A DNA stretch of 50,413 nt. Source: Gnetum montanum (Eukaryota > Streptophyta > Gnetopsida > Gnetales > Gnetaceae). The DNA lies in NCBI GenBank assembly GCA_015680685.1, contig MNCI01002111.1, forward strand, positions 125,610 through 176,022. The letters are read 5' to 3'. Position numbers and translations under genes: made by a program. Positions 33,401 to 43,660 of this stretch are shown here, one piece after another (within the stretch, counting starts at the first letter, position 1; each line of letters opens with the position of its first letter). The notes under the pieces were generated by a model that saw only the letters and a list, made by a program, of their open reading frames with translations, made no database searches and was not told where the DNA came from.

Positions 33401-33867
33401 ACGTGTGCTTACGGGCTCAGAGTGTGGTAAGAATCCTCTTGTTCGGATTGAGCGGAAAATTTGTCCTCTTCCTCTAGTTGGGGCTCTAACGTAGGTTGAT
33501 CCAACGAGTGTTTCCTTTGCTGGAGGAGCTGTGTGACAAGCTCCAAATACTACTTCGGAACAGGGATTACGTCATACGGTGAAGGGATGAACTCGCGTCA
33601 CCCTCTGTAAAAGAGTTTGAACTGCCTCTTTACCTCTAGTTCGGCTCGGTCTACAGCTAGGCCAGCTTGTATCTTAATGCATATGAAATTATACTGATCC
33701 TGGGTTATAATGTTGGAGGCCGGGTCTCTCCCTTGCAACCTTAGGGACTGGCGGGGCCCCGCGGTGGGTTGTACTCCTGGGTGTTGCGTGACAAGCTGTT
33801 GGACAGCCATGGTATCCATGACGTCGGTTACTTGAGATGTTGCAGCAGTGGTGTTCATAGGGTTCAT
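30467..33867 (-). pseudogene. E4 gag
   Basis: It probably starts at 33867 (MNPMNTTAAT). A Pro/His/Gln-rich stretch (33303-32750) precedes the core 32640-32200: LPTLTKYNGETDPNTHLITF, FPMSLAGRALDWYQALP, LEDLLHQFVTRF. This is the PF03732 pattern. Downstream, CDYHQQNGHGMDYC (near 31700) is a knuckle-like motif (C-x2-H ... GH-x4-C) typical of TAT gag. The piece 30926-30663 links gag to protease. Stops at about 33590, 33400, 32060, 31655 and 31420 interrupt the frame. Confidence 0.82.
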
Positions 33868-33924
33868 GATGAATTGTTAAGGGTATGACATGAGGTAGAG
33901 GAGAGAAATTGGTGTACTTGGCAC

Positions 33925-34345
33925 AGCGTAAACTAGGTGACAAAGTGCAGCGTATACGCTTCAACGTTCAGCGTATAGCGTCAGCGTAGACAACATATAC
34001 AGCGTAAGGAGTGTAGTGTATACGCTAGGCAGCGTATACAGCTTCGGGGTGCAGCGTAAAATAGGATAGAGTGTAAAACAGAGTACAGCATAAAACAGAG
34101 TGCAGTGTAAAACAGAGTGCAGCGTAAAACAGAGTACAACGTAAGACAAGGCTTAGCGTAAAACAAGACGGCGTAGAGACTGCATTTTTATGGCTAAGTT
34201 TTAACACGGACAGCATAAATACTGAACAGCGTAGACGTTGGACAGTTTGCAGGCCGAGTTTTCAGACCAGGCTGTGTAGATGCTGGGAGGGTTTTAGCAG
34301 GAAGTGGCGTGTGGTTGGTGGTGTATACGCTCAACAGCATAAACG
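33925..34345 (-). repeat. GCGTA-rich leader of E4
   Basis: Between primer site and gag there are many copies of AGCGTAAAACAGAGTGC (near-identical 18-20 base units at 34055-34140) and GCGTATACGCT words. Frames across it are repeat-driven and are not called as genes. Confidence 0.75.
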
Positions 34346-34375
34346 CTGGGAAGTTTGCGAGTAAGGGTTTTAGGA

Positions 34376-34395
34376 GGCCCTCCTTCTAGCGCCAA
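34376..34395 (-). other. E4 primer binding site
   Basis: The minus strand reads TTGGCGCTAGAAGGAGGGCC a few bases after the 5' LTR end. It begins TGG, complementary to a tRNA 3' CCA, and has the form common in TAT-type elements. I cannot name the tRNA with certainty. Confidence 0.65.
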
Positions 34396-34399
34396 TTTC

Positions 34400-35270
34400 T
34401 GTACTTCCTGAAATCGTTGGTCTTCGGCTGGAAGGAAACAAAGACCATGGGATCGTAGGACGTGCACAGAAGATCCTACCTTTGCCTGAGGGCAAGCAGG
34501 AATGCACGAAGGTAGAGTACCTTGGGTGGTCCGCACGTGGATCAGACAAGGATTTCCCCGAACGTATGCCGNTGGAGTGTAGAGACTGTGTGCCCAGCGT
34601 ACAGGACTATCCAGCTTAAAAGGTTTTAGCTCTGGTGCACAGCATAAATGTTCTCTGGTATGCTCTGGGATTTTGCCAACCATCCTTGTACAAGTGGAAA
34701 AGTGGGGTTTTTATACCAGTTGTTACACTAGACTCGAGTTGGGCGACACGTGGACGTTGACCGAGCACAAAAGGGCATAAAATTTACAAGTGTACAACAT
34801 ATTACATCTGCTGAGCGTATATGCTGGGCGTATACGCTGTATCAGGTGGGCGTATACGCTAGATGTGCTGGGCGTATACGTCGAGCGTATACGCCGACAA
34901 TGGCTGGGCCTATACGCTGGGCATATACGCTGATGGTTGCCGACTTGCTTCAATTCTTGCTCTTCGGTGCTTTCTTCATTCTATCTTGGAGACTCCATGT
35001 CAAGCGTAAACATTTGCCATACCCACCGAGCGTACATGTGAAGTGTACGTTGGGCGTGTAAGTTGGACGTCTACGTTGGGTGTATACGTTGGGCGTATAC
35101 ACTGTTGATGTCGGGCGTATACGCTGGTACTACATACTTAGTGAAAATTAAGCCTTTTGATCCCCAAAGTTGCAATGTGCAACACCAAGTGTAGCTGTGG
35201 TTGTTCGTGGGTCCCAGGGACCTGCTTCTTGTCGGACAAGTACCAAGCTCGAAATTTTTGTGGTATTTCA
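34400..35270 (-). repeat. E4 5' LTR (871 bp as assembled)
   Basis: It matches the 3' LTR from end to end apart from about 250 bases missing at the N at 34572. A minus-strand TATA (GGTATAAAAACCCC) lies at 34705-34717. Palindromic GCGTATACGC repeats lie at 34815-35125, upstream of the TATA on that strand. Confidence 0.9.
34815..35125. repeat. Array of GCGTATACGC palindromes in E4 5' LTR
   Basis: At least four exact GCGTATACGC copies (near 34829, 34851, 34886, 35118) and several one-base variants. It is better preserved than the matching array in the 3' LTR. Confidence 0.8.
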
Positions 35271-36362
35271 GTTGGTACAACAATCACTAGAAGAAGTCAA
35301 GGCAAAGATTAATAAGATGTTGGAATGGATGAATAAAAAGTGTGGAGAATGTATTGATATTATTGGAGATAGAGTTTTGACAACCCGAGAAACAGGACAA
35401 AATATCATTAGACAATCGAAAAGAAGGGATGAAGGAAATAAGAGCTTAACTGCCAATCACACATATGAATGTAACATTTTCCTATACGATCATCCCAAGG
35501 GCCAATGCCCAATCTTGTTACATTTATATGAGCATTGGGGAAGCATGTTACATCCAGATTTTGTACAGAGATACTGTGTTCAATCACAGTGGCAACAATC
35601 CCAATTGTGGGGGAAGCCACCCCTAAACTAAAGACACCCTTCGTATCATCCGAGTCTAAATGCTTATCTAGTTCAACATCCTATTTCCCCAACTAGGTCA
35701 ACATACTCTATCTCACCACATTACCATTCTCCTCAATACTATCAGTCCATGTCCTCAACACAACCACCACCTTGTGCACCTTACACCCCTTCTAAATTTC
35801 AACATTCTCATCCTTTCCCTCCTTCTGCATCACCACCAACTATTCCTGAAGTTTCTGCACCACAGCAACAACCCACGAATGCTACTTGTGCTACTATTGC
35901 CATTAGCAGTGAGAGACCTCCTCAACATCAAAAGCGTCCCTTCTTTAAACATGACCATAGGAAGGGACAACATAATTCCAAGGCCACTACATCCTCCAAC
36001 TTAGCACAAGCCCAACATTGTGGTTCATCCTTCTCTTCAAACCCAATGCCTCATGTTACTTCATTAGGGCCACCAGTTAACAATCCAACAACCATACAGC
36101 CCAATGAACATAGGCATGGAGGGTAACGTTCCAATCCTTGCATACCATCTAACAGTCCCAAATATCATAGTGGGTCAACTCTTTATCCGAGAAGCACATC
36201 TCATAAATTGCCCCACTATGCTTACTATAATCAAGTGTGTGAACCCTGATGGGGTAAGTATGATCGGGTCCCAATATGTTCAAAATGCAAGGATCCTCAT
36301 CTTCCATTTATTAATCCTTACCATCCTCAACCATTTAGTTATGGGGGATACCCCCCATTCTA
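35271..36362 (+). pseudogene. E1 gag, 3' part
   Basis: Continues the gag frame after E4. QQSLEEVKAKINKMLEWMNK and a Cys-containing stretch (KKCGEC) lead to a C-terminal half rich in Pro, Ser, Gln and His (about 35640-36110), followed by NIVVGQLF-like and QYVQNARI pieces in shifted frames. It ends with a TAA at 36360-36362 after GGYPPF. E2 has the same tail at 44535-45390. No zinc knuckle is obvious. Several frameshifts are present. Confidence 0.65.
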
Positions 36363-37730
36363 ATAAAAAGCAATATTAATAAATACTTTTCATTTTCTTT
36401 AATTTTATGATTTTTTGTTTTCTAGTTTTTCATTTTTTAATTTTTTGTTTTATCTTTTTGTCTTTTTGTCTTCTTATGTTTTTATAAGTAATATCATCTA
36501 TGAATAAAACACTCATGTGGCTCATTGGTTAAGGTGTGTACTATTTTATTGAGTCTCAAGTGATCAATTATTTAGATAGTGAGCCCATTACATCCACTCA
36601 TTCATTCTACAAATAAGAGGTTTTGTTTAAGGGTATAGTGATATTCTTGACATTTTTAAAACTTAAAATTAATTTCGTATTCATTGTACCTAGAATAAAG
36701 AAGGATGGACCAAGAGGGAATGATTAGGGTGTGACATCAATGGGACTTGGGGATTCTCTTTGGTGACTTCTATGGGAGTTATCATGCAGTGTGGTTATAC
36801 TAAGATCCTTGTAGATCTAACACAAAATGGGAGTAAGAGTAATCAAAAGGTACTCAAAAGATCCAATGGTGTTCTAGGGGGTCCCACTGGAAAGACATGC
36901 ACCCATGCCTAAAGGTTGGCAACTTCTCTAGATTCATTCAATCAAAAAAAATAAAGAAAGTGCCACAAAAAAAATCACTCCTCCCTTGAACAAAATGCCA
37001 AGTGATCGTACACCTTGTTGTGATGGTGCTCTCATAGTCGCTCATCATAGGATGACACAATGTGGTGTCACTGATCAGAGGAATGGACTTGGTCCTAATC
37101 TTGGAATGATGGGTTAATGACACATTAATCATGCTTTACACGTAGGATTCACTGTGCCCTGGGTCTGTTACCTCATGTCCCAATCTCTACGATCCCTTCT
37201 ATACCCCATCTCATCTTGATGTTTATGTAATTGTAGCTCATGTCTCGTATAGCATAGAATTCTTACCTCATTCTAGTGATATTTACATGTGTGTGCTTTG
37301 TGGAATCAGTGTGGATTACATTTAAACCTTCGAGTGCCCACAGACACTTTTAAGTGTGGTTACGCAAGGTTATTAAAGGTTGGAACCTTCTTTGGGGAGG
37401 ACCCACTTGTGTAATTTTTGTAATTTGCACTCATGCCCATCTTCCACACACCATTTATTTCCCTCAGCATATTTTTTAATGATTTTCTTTCCGTATTACT
37501 ATCCCTCTAAATAATAACGTTCATATGTACCATTACATGGGCTCTTTCTCTCACATACCACCTAAGGTTTTATTGATCAATTACACCCACACATAATTAT
37601 TCGTGCCTTCGCAAAAAGCTAAATTATCCTAGAATCTCCTAACAATAGCTCAATGTCCTAAGTTTACAATGTTCATTCCCAAAAAATCTTTAAAATTTTG
37701 GTATTTTTATTATTGTGCCAATATCACTAG

Positions 37731-37780
37731 GGCCGCGATATTGTGTACGCGATATCGTGTCCCCTTGGCTTATAAATACG
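37731..37780 (+). promoter_or_regulatory. LTR-like promoter block upstream of E1 ORF2
   Basis: GCGATATTGTGTACGCGATATC is followed by CCCC and TATAAATACGG (37771-37781). The E1 LTR at 43688-43734 has a TATATCGCGTACACGATATCGC-like block and then TATAAATAAG with similar spacing. After the TATA the two sequences no longer match. Confidence 0.5.
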
Positions 37781-37953
37781 GAAGCCCCCCCACAACACTT
37801 AGCAACATTTTTCACACTTCACGCGGGGGAGTTTTCAAATTTTTTCTCTACAACTTGCAATTGTGTGACCCTTACTTTCATATCCATAACTTGCTCGCTG
37901 GTACTTTGATTTTCATTTCATCTAAACCTACTTGAACCCGGAGTGTTCAGCTT

Positions 37954-37969
37954 AGTCGTGGGGGAGGGG
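37954..37969 (+). other. Internal purine tract resembling the 3' polypurine tract
   Basis: AGTCGTGGGGGAGGGG shares AGTCGTGGGGG with the E1 tract before the 3' LTR (41198-41210). It is not followed by an LTR start. It could act as a second priming site or be a trace of an older 3' end. Confidence 0.4.
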
Positions 37970-38257
37970 CACACATCGAAGAGCACATAACTTTTTTGGA
38001 ATTTATCATTGCCCACAGGAAATTATCAAGGATAATTAGCTATAACATTAAGAATAAATTGTGCCGAAAATATTTTTATTCTTAAGTATACTAGGAAACT
38101 AAAATTGGAAAACCACCTAAGTAATAGGACTCACTATTACAATCATTCGAGAAACATCACATGGAGATAAAATAAATTAAATTAGTTAAGGCAAGGAGTA
38201 AGGTATAACTTAACTTTGGAAACAACCTTACTAATGCTTGGCCCCGTGTGATTGCAA

Positions 38258-41063
38258 ATGGCCCTGAAACATGGACAATAGGAAGGTCCTGCTCAAGGTG
38301 GAAGTAAATGACCTCGAAGAAGAGGGAGACAAGATCCTACCGGACAACATGCAGAACAGGAGGAACAATCATTCAGCATTTACCAAGAAGACCCTACTAC
38401 TGTACAGTCCAGGTAGGCAGAAGGAGCAGTTGCTGCAGCGCCTAAACAGGGAAAACATCTCACGTTGCCCCAAGATTATGTTCAAGATATCCATGAAAGG
38501 TCCACCTTCATTGTGATGATTGTGGAATTAAACTTTGAATATTTTGCATAGTTCGCTCCTAAGGCTATTAGGGATCACCTCAAAGGATCTCCCTTGTGGC
38601 CTATCCTCTCTGAAAGTGGTGCTCGGTACCTAGGGGAAACGTACCAATTCTGGCATAATAGAGAACAAGGCACCACCGTCAACATTTGTGGTGTGACAGT
38701 CAATTTCTCCATGCAAGTCATTTCAGAAGTATTAAACCTTCCAAATACAGGGCCCAAGGTTGCTTAGTTTTCTACCCGTTCAGACCCCAATGTGCGACAA
38801 GTTTGGTTGGAAAGGGCGTATGGCAGGGAGAAGACATCTAGAGAATTGACAATGGAAGAAAGGATTTATTTCAAGATTGGAACATATCACCTCTTCTCCA
38901 TGAAGGGCTTAAAAATAATCTCAACATATGCAGCAAGAGTATGTGCAATGCTAATGGGAAAGGTTGATGCTAACCTGCCTCATCTATACTGTACAGAGAT
39001 CCTGAGGTGGTTCAAGGAATAGAAGACAAGGAAGATGGCATTTCCCTTCCCTTGCCTTATCAGGAGGTTGTGCCAACATGATGGTATCAGAGGATACACT
39101 AATGATGCCCTCCAAAAAGCCCAGCCTGCTTCATATGTTGAATTGTTAAAGTCACCAGTTGCAAGGAAAATCATCGATGAGACTCTGCAACTAGAACAAG
39201 AAGAAGAACAAATGGTTGGACCAATTGCAACTCAACTTGCAAGACCCAGCCAACTTCCAAGTACGAGACCTAGCCAACAATAGGAAGCAGGGCCCAGCAC
39301 AAGCCAAGATCAACCACTACTGCCACAAGACTACAAACCGTCAATGAGCCATCTTACGGCCATCTCTAAGATGGTCATTTGGGGAAGTCGTGATGATGCA
39401 AATCTCTTCCACATCATTGATGATGTTGTATAGCCCACGATTTCTTTGGATCGCATAAGGGGTGAAGTGTCCATCCACATAGGAGGAGGGGAAAGTACTT
39501 AGTCACAACAGATCTCGGGAAACACTGCATCTTTCCAAGTGCAATTAGAAACTAGTGAAGGCACCATAGTGATGGTCATGTAACACCAGGATGCAGTAGG
39601 AGCCATAGATGTGTCACATACCACATCAAAGAATCATTCAATATACCTATTATACCACCAACAGATCTCACAGGAGCACGGGATGCTCAAACTTTGGCCA
39701 GAACCTCAATGACTCCTGCAAAACATGAGGATATGCTTGATCAATTACTACAAACAGGGCAAGTAATGACATCCCTATTTGACATCCCTCAAGATGTTAT
39801 AGCAATTCAATCAGACCTCATTTCCACTAAGGGAAATTTGGTCTTGATAGAGGTGAGGGCCGAGCATGCCAAAGCAGAAGTACAAAAATTGCAAGAAAAG
39901 TTCATGGCCCTACAAGCAGCATAGTGGGACCCTTTGCAATTTGTTCCCACAGACTAGCTGGACCATTTCAAAACTGAGCAATTAACTAAGTTGCTAACGG
40001 AGAATAAAAAGGTGGCAAGAGAAAAAGAGAAGGCTTTTTGGGATGCCTCTACAGCACAGGCGCAAACTCATGTGCATATCAAGACACTCAAGGCCTTACA
40101 AGAAGAGAACAAGTAGCTTATTACTGACAACCTTCGATTGACCACTGTGGAAAAGCATAAGAATGTTCTCAAGGAACACTTTCATCAGTTACGAGAACAA
40201 TTCATTCAAGTTAACCAGGACATGAGCCGTTTAGCCAGGAAAACCTGAATCCTCTCAATGGAGGAGGTACGCGCTATCCCTCAAAAGATAGCTATCGAAA
40301 TAAGTGCATGGCAAAATAAGGCTAAACAACATGAAAAGCTAAAGGAGCACTTTTGAGACTAGTGGGGATGTACAAAAAAATCCTTGAGAAGGAGATTCAT
40401 ATGGCCAAGGCCCATGTCAACACTATTAGAGCCCAACATACTAATTGGCGAGCCATATTGGACACATATGCCTTTGTCCACCAAGAGGAAGTTAAGAACC
40501 GGGACCTACAGATCCAAGATCTTACAGAATACATGGAATTTGCAAACCTATGGTATTCCAACCTTGCCATGTTAATAGCAAGGTGCTCCAGGACAGAGCT
40601 CGAACAATAAGTAGCTACCACCTACATCAAATACGAAATAGAATTTGTAGAATGCAAGAAGGTATTGCAACAACTGGAGGTTGCAAATTATGAACTTGAG
40701 GTGGTGAAGGCAAGCTAACAATGCTAAAAATATGTCACAACAAATTTGTCTTGATGACTTGCAGATTTCCAAGAATACAGAGACAAAGCCAGAGCCTATG
40801 AGGAGGAATGATGGGTATTTGCAGCCTAGTATGTCAAGGCAAATCAAATGTTTCTACAACTACCTTGCCCATGGGAAGTGCCGACTCCATCAAACATTGG
40901 AACATTATCATGGATGACACAAGATCCCCGAACTAAAGAGGAGAAGCTCCAGGCCATACTCCAACGCCATCAAGTCTCAAAACCTAGAGCACAAGACAAA
41001 GGGAAAGCACCAATGGAGGAGCCACCACCACTAGGAACTACATGCATTCCACCGATTTTGTAG
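38258..41063 (+). pseudogene. E1 ORF2: extra protein with plant-transposon-type domain and coiled coils
   Basis: The start at 38258 (MALKHGQ) is shared with E2 and E3. The central region 38540-39100 reads RDHLKGSPLWPILSESGARY, GVTVNFSMQVISEVLNLPNT, EERIYFKIGTYHLFSMKGLK and ISTYAARVCAMLMGKVDANL. This resembles the putative plant transposon protein domain. Next come an acidic Gln/Pro linker (39180-39340) and long coiled-coil-like pieces (39694-39924, 39960-40230 and 40353-40610). A C-terminal tail (PWEVPTPSNIGTLSWM, KGKAPMEEPPPLG) ends at a TAG at 41061-41063. I see no transmembrane segment or signal peptide, so it does not look like an envelope protein although it sits in the Athila env position. 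There are many stops and frameshifts. Confidence 0.6.
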
Positions 41064-41197
41064 TTGTAGCACATTCTTTGTGTTGTGTCTTAATTTTTTT
41101 TTCATTCCACACTGCAGCATAAACCCATTTTCACCATCCAATAATCCCATACCTGTCTATTGTGTAATCACTGTAACTCGAGGACAAGTTTTCCTTC

Positions 41198-41210
41198 AGT
41201 CGTGGGGGTA
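41198..41210 (+). other. E1 polypurine tract
   Basis: AGTCGTGGGGGTA directly before TGATGAGTTGT, the first bases of an E1 LTR. Only 11 bases of that LTR remain here before a run of G and the copied E2 sequence. Confidence 0.75.
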
Positions 41211-41225
41211 TGATGAGTTGTGGGG
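41211..41225 (+). repeat. Stub of the original E1 3' LTR and junction
   Basis: TGATGAGTTGT equals the first 11 bases of the LTR at 43661. The next bases (GGGG) match neither side and look like filler. From 41226 the sequence follows the E2 LTR in reverse orientation. Confidence 0.65.
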
Positions 41226-41689
41226 GTTCATGATTAAGACATACTCATTCCACATTAATAATAGGAATAGTAAATGATGATAAAGAAATATTAACTAATA
41301 AAATAATAAATAATAATTAACAATTAAACAATTAAAAACTAAATGAATGCTACAATGATGAAGTAATCTCGATCTTTATTGTCGATCATGTCTGTGTCCA
41401 AGTACATCACACTTGAACAAAGGTTTCATATAATTACAAGCATCACACTACAAGCATGCACTTAGGAAAAGGAGCTAAAAATTAACAAAAACTGACAAAA
41501 ATACTCAACCTAAAGACTTATCGGCCAAAGACCCCTCCCCATGTGCGTAAGTGCTATATTTATAGGTCAACACAGGAATCACGATATCATGTATACGATA
41601 TCGTATCCAAGCTGAGATATTGGGTACCCAATATCTTATACTTGATATCATGTACCTGATATCATGGCCTGGCAAACTGTGATTCATCA
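41226..41689 (-). repeat. E2 LTR fragment in the right copy
   Basis: Matches 13713-14176 base for base in length. It contains the TATA box (41553-41564) and GATATC/GTAC repeats (41575-41665) but lacks the inner 415 bases of the LTR. Confidence 0.85.
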
Positions 41690-41866
41690 TACCTCCATGA
41701 CTAAATAAAAACTCATCCTCGAGTCAAACAAAGTGAGGAACAAGTTCATTCAATTACAAACAGTGGATAGGTATGGGATTATTAAATGACCTTAGACTAT
41801 TTCATGTTGCAATGTGGGATTAAATAAAATCTGGATACAAACACAAAATACAAAACTTATGGAACT

Positions 41867-42294
41867 CATGTGGTTTCCAGTGGTGGTGGCTTCTTCATGG
41901 GTGCCTTTCCTTTGTCCTACACTCCAAGCTTCTGAAATTGATACCGTTGAAGAAGCACCTAAAGTTTCTCCTCTTCTATTTGAGGATCATGAGCCATCCA
42001 TGCTGATGTTCCAATGTTTGATGGAGTCGACACTTCCCATAAACACAACAATTGTGAGAACATTTGATTAGCTTTGAGATACCATGTAGGATAATAGTCA
42101 TTGTTCCTCTTCATAGGCTCTGGCCCTAACCTCTCCACCTTTTGCTTGGCCAGATTGTGCAATGATAGGAGTTTCTTAATGGATGCTAAATGATTATGCC
42201 TCCTACTCTACATGAGGTTCTTGGCCTCTACCTCTTCTCAGGCATTTAGCTAGACCTTGAGAAAGTCCTCCTTGTTGTCCTCTTTTAGGGGCCA
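41867..42294 (-). pseudogene. Second copy of the deleted E2 ORF2
   Basis: The frame piece 41959-42162 reads RLGPEPMKRNNDYYPTWYLK and WEVSTPSNIGTSAWMAHDPQ, clearly matching the C-terminal part of E1 ORF2 (40790-40950). It starts MAPKRGQQGG near 42294 like the left copy and has the same internal deletion. It is a DNA-level copy, not an expressed gene. Confidence 0.6.
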
Positions 42295-43660
42295 TCTATA
42301 ATCACACAAGGACTAATTGTTAATAAGGCTGTTTAAAGAAATTTGGTTATCTTATACCTTACTCATTACCTTTAATAAATGTTTAATTCATTGCTTAGTG
42401 TGATTCTAGAGTTAGATATTTTTCAAGGTAGTTGCCCTAAAAGTTTAATGTCGGACTTGATCTGTTTAGGTAACACATAAAAGGACATTTAATGGTTCTA
42501 AGGAATGTTTGATAAAATGAAGACAAAGGAAAGAATAGATTTGGAAATGGAGTACTTGGAGGGTATAAAATGATGTGGTGGTGTGCAACAAGTACAAATT
42601 ACAAAAGTCACATAAGTGGGTCCTTCCCAAAGTAGGTTCAAACCTATAATGCCCTTGTGTAACCACACCTTAAAATCTCTGTAGGCACTAGAAGGGTTAA
42701 ATGCAACCCACACCTATGCAACAAAACACACACATGTTAAGCACCACCGTTATGAGGTATGAATTCTATGCCACACAAGACACAAGTTATAAGCACTTGG
42801 ACAATGAGATGAGACAAATTACAGAAGGGATTGCAGAGATCAGGATGTGAGGTAACTTACCTTGGGCACAATGAATTCTAAGTGTTGTGTGTGATTAAAG
42901 TACCATTAGCCTTTCACTCCAAGATCAAAATCAAGTCCATACCTCTGACCAATGACATCACATTATTTCATCCCAATGATAGACAACCATAAGAGCATCA
43001 TGACAGCAAGGCATATGATCACTTGGCATTTTGTGCAAGGGAGGAGTGATTCAAATTTTCTATGGCACATTTTCTTGGTCTTTTCTTTTCTGCTTCATTT
43101 CTTATTTTTATCCTTACTTTTCTTTTTCTCTTCTCATTTTTTTTCCTTGCCTTTTTCTTCTTTTGGCCACTTTTTGCACTTTGTTTTCTTTTTTCAAAAT
43201 TGATCCAGATAAGCTGCCAACGTTCAGGAATGGGTGCATGTCTTTCCAATGGGACCCCCCAAAACAACATTGAGTGCCTTTATCACAACTCTTACTCCCA
43301 TTTTTCATTAGATCTACAAGGATCTTAGTACAACCAAGCTGCATGATAGCACCTACAGATGTTACCAAAGAGAATCCACAAGTCCCCTTGATGTCACACC
43401 CTTTCCATTCCCTCTTAGTTCATCACTCTTCACTTTGGGCATAATGAGTACAAAGTTATTTTTAAGTTTTAATGATAACAAGAATATCATCGTACCCATA
43501 GTAGAACCTCTTATTAATAGAATGGGTGGGTGGACTTTTTGGGCTCACTATCCAAATAATTAGTCACTTGTGACTCAATAGCATAGAACAACACCTCAAC
43601 CGATAGGTTACATGAGTGTTTTATTCATAGATGAGATTACCCACAAAAAGATAAAATAAC
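42295..43660 (-). other. Copied E2 spacer
   Basis: Noncoding duplicate of 14777-16140. Short Lys-rich (minus) and Phe/Leu-rich (plus) frames at 43019-43368 arise from an AT-rich tract and differ in frame from the left copy. Confidence 0.65.

Larger units (their letters stand above)
17955..35270 (-). mobile_element. E4: TAT-clade Ty3/gypsy element with an antisense gene
   Basis: LTRs at 17955-19115 and 34400-35270 are in direct orientation, with target duplication GTTGG. On the minus strand the order is 5' LTR, primer site, repeat-rich leader, gag with zinc knuckle, protease, [hairpin repeats, antisense gene, hairpin repeats], RT, RNase H, archaeal-type RNase H, integrase, hairpin repeats, untranslated region, purine tract and 3' LTR. 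A second RNase H is the hallmark of the TAT clade (Ogre, Retand, Grande and relatives). A few stops in each frame show that it is no longer active, but RT keeps YMDD and integrase keeps DDE. Confidence 0.9.
36363..38257 (+). other. E1 spacer between gag and ORF2
   Basis: Noncoding. 36480-37500 corresponds in reverse to 14980-16140 and 42480-43660 of the E2 copies. A promoter-like block (37731-37780) and a purine tract (37954-37969) lie in the part that E2 lacks or has lost. No pol motif is present. Confidence 0.6.

Noticed and set aside
33961-34216. Cys/Leu/Tyr-rich small proteins in three frames of the minus strand
   Set aside because: They are translations of the GCGTAAAACAGAGTGC repeat in the E4 leader.
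38258-41063. Envelope protein in E1 (ORF2 in the Athila env position)
   Set aside because: No signal peptide, transmembrane segment or cysteine pattern is visible. It is predicted to be soluble with coiled coils.
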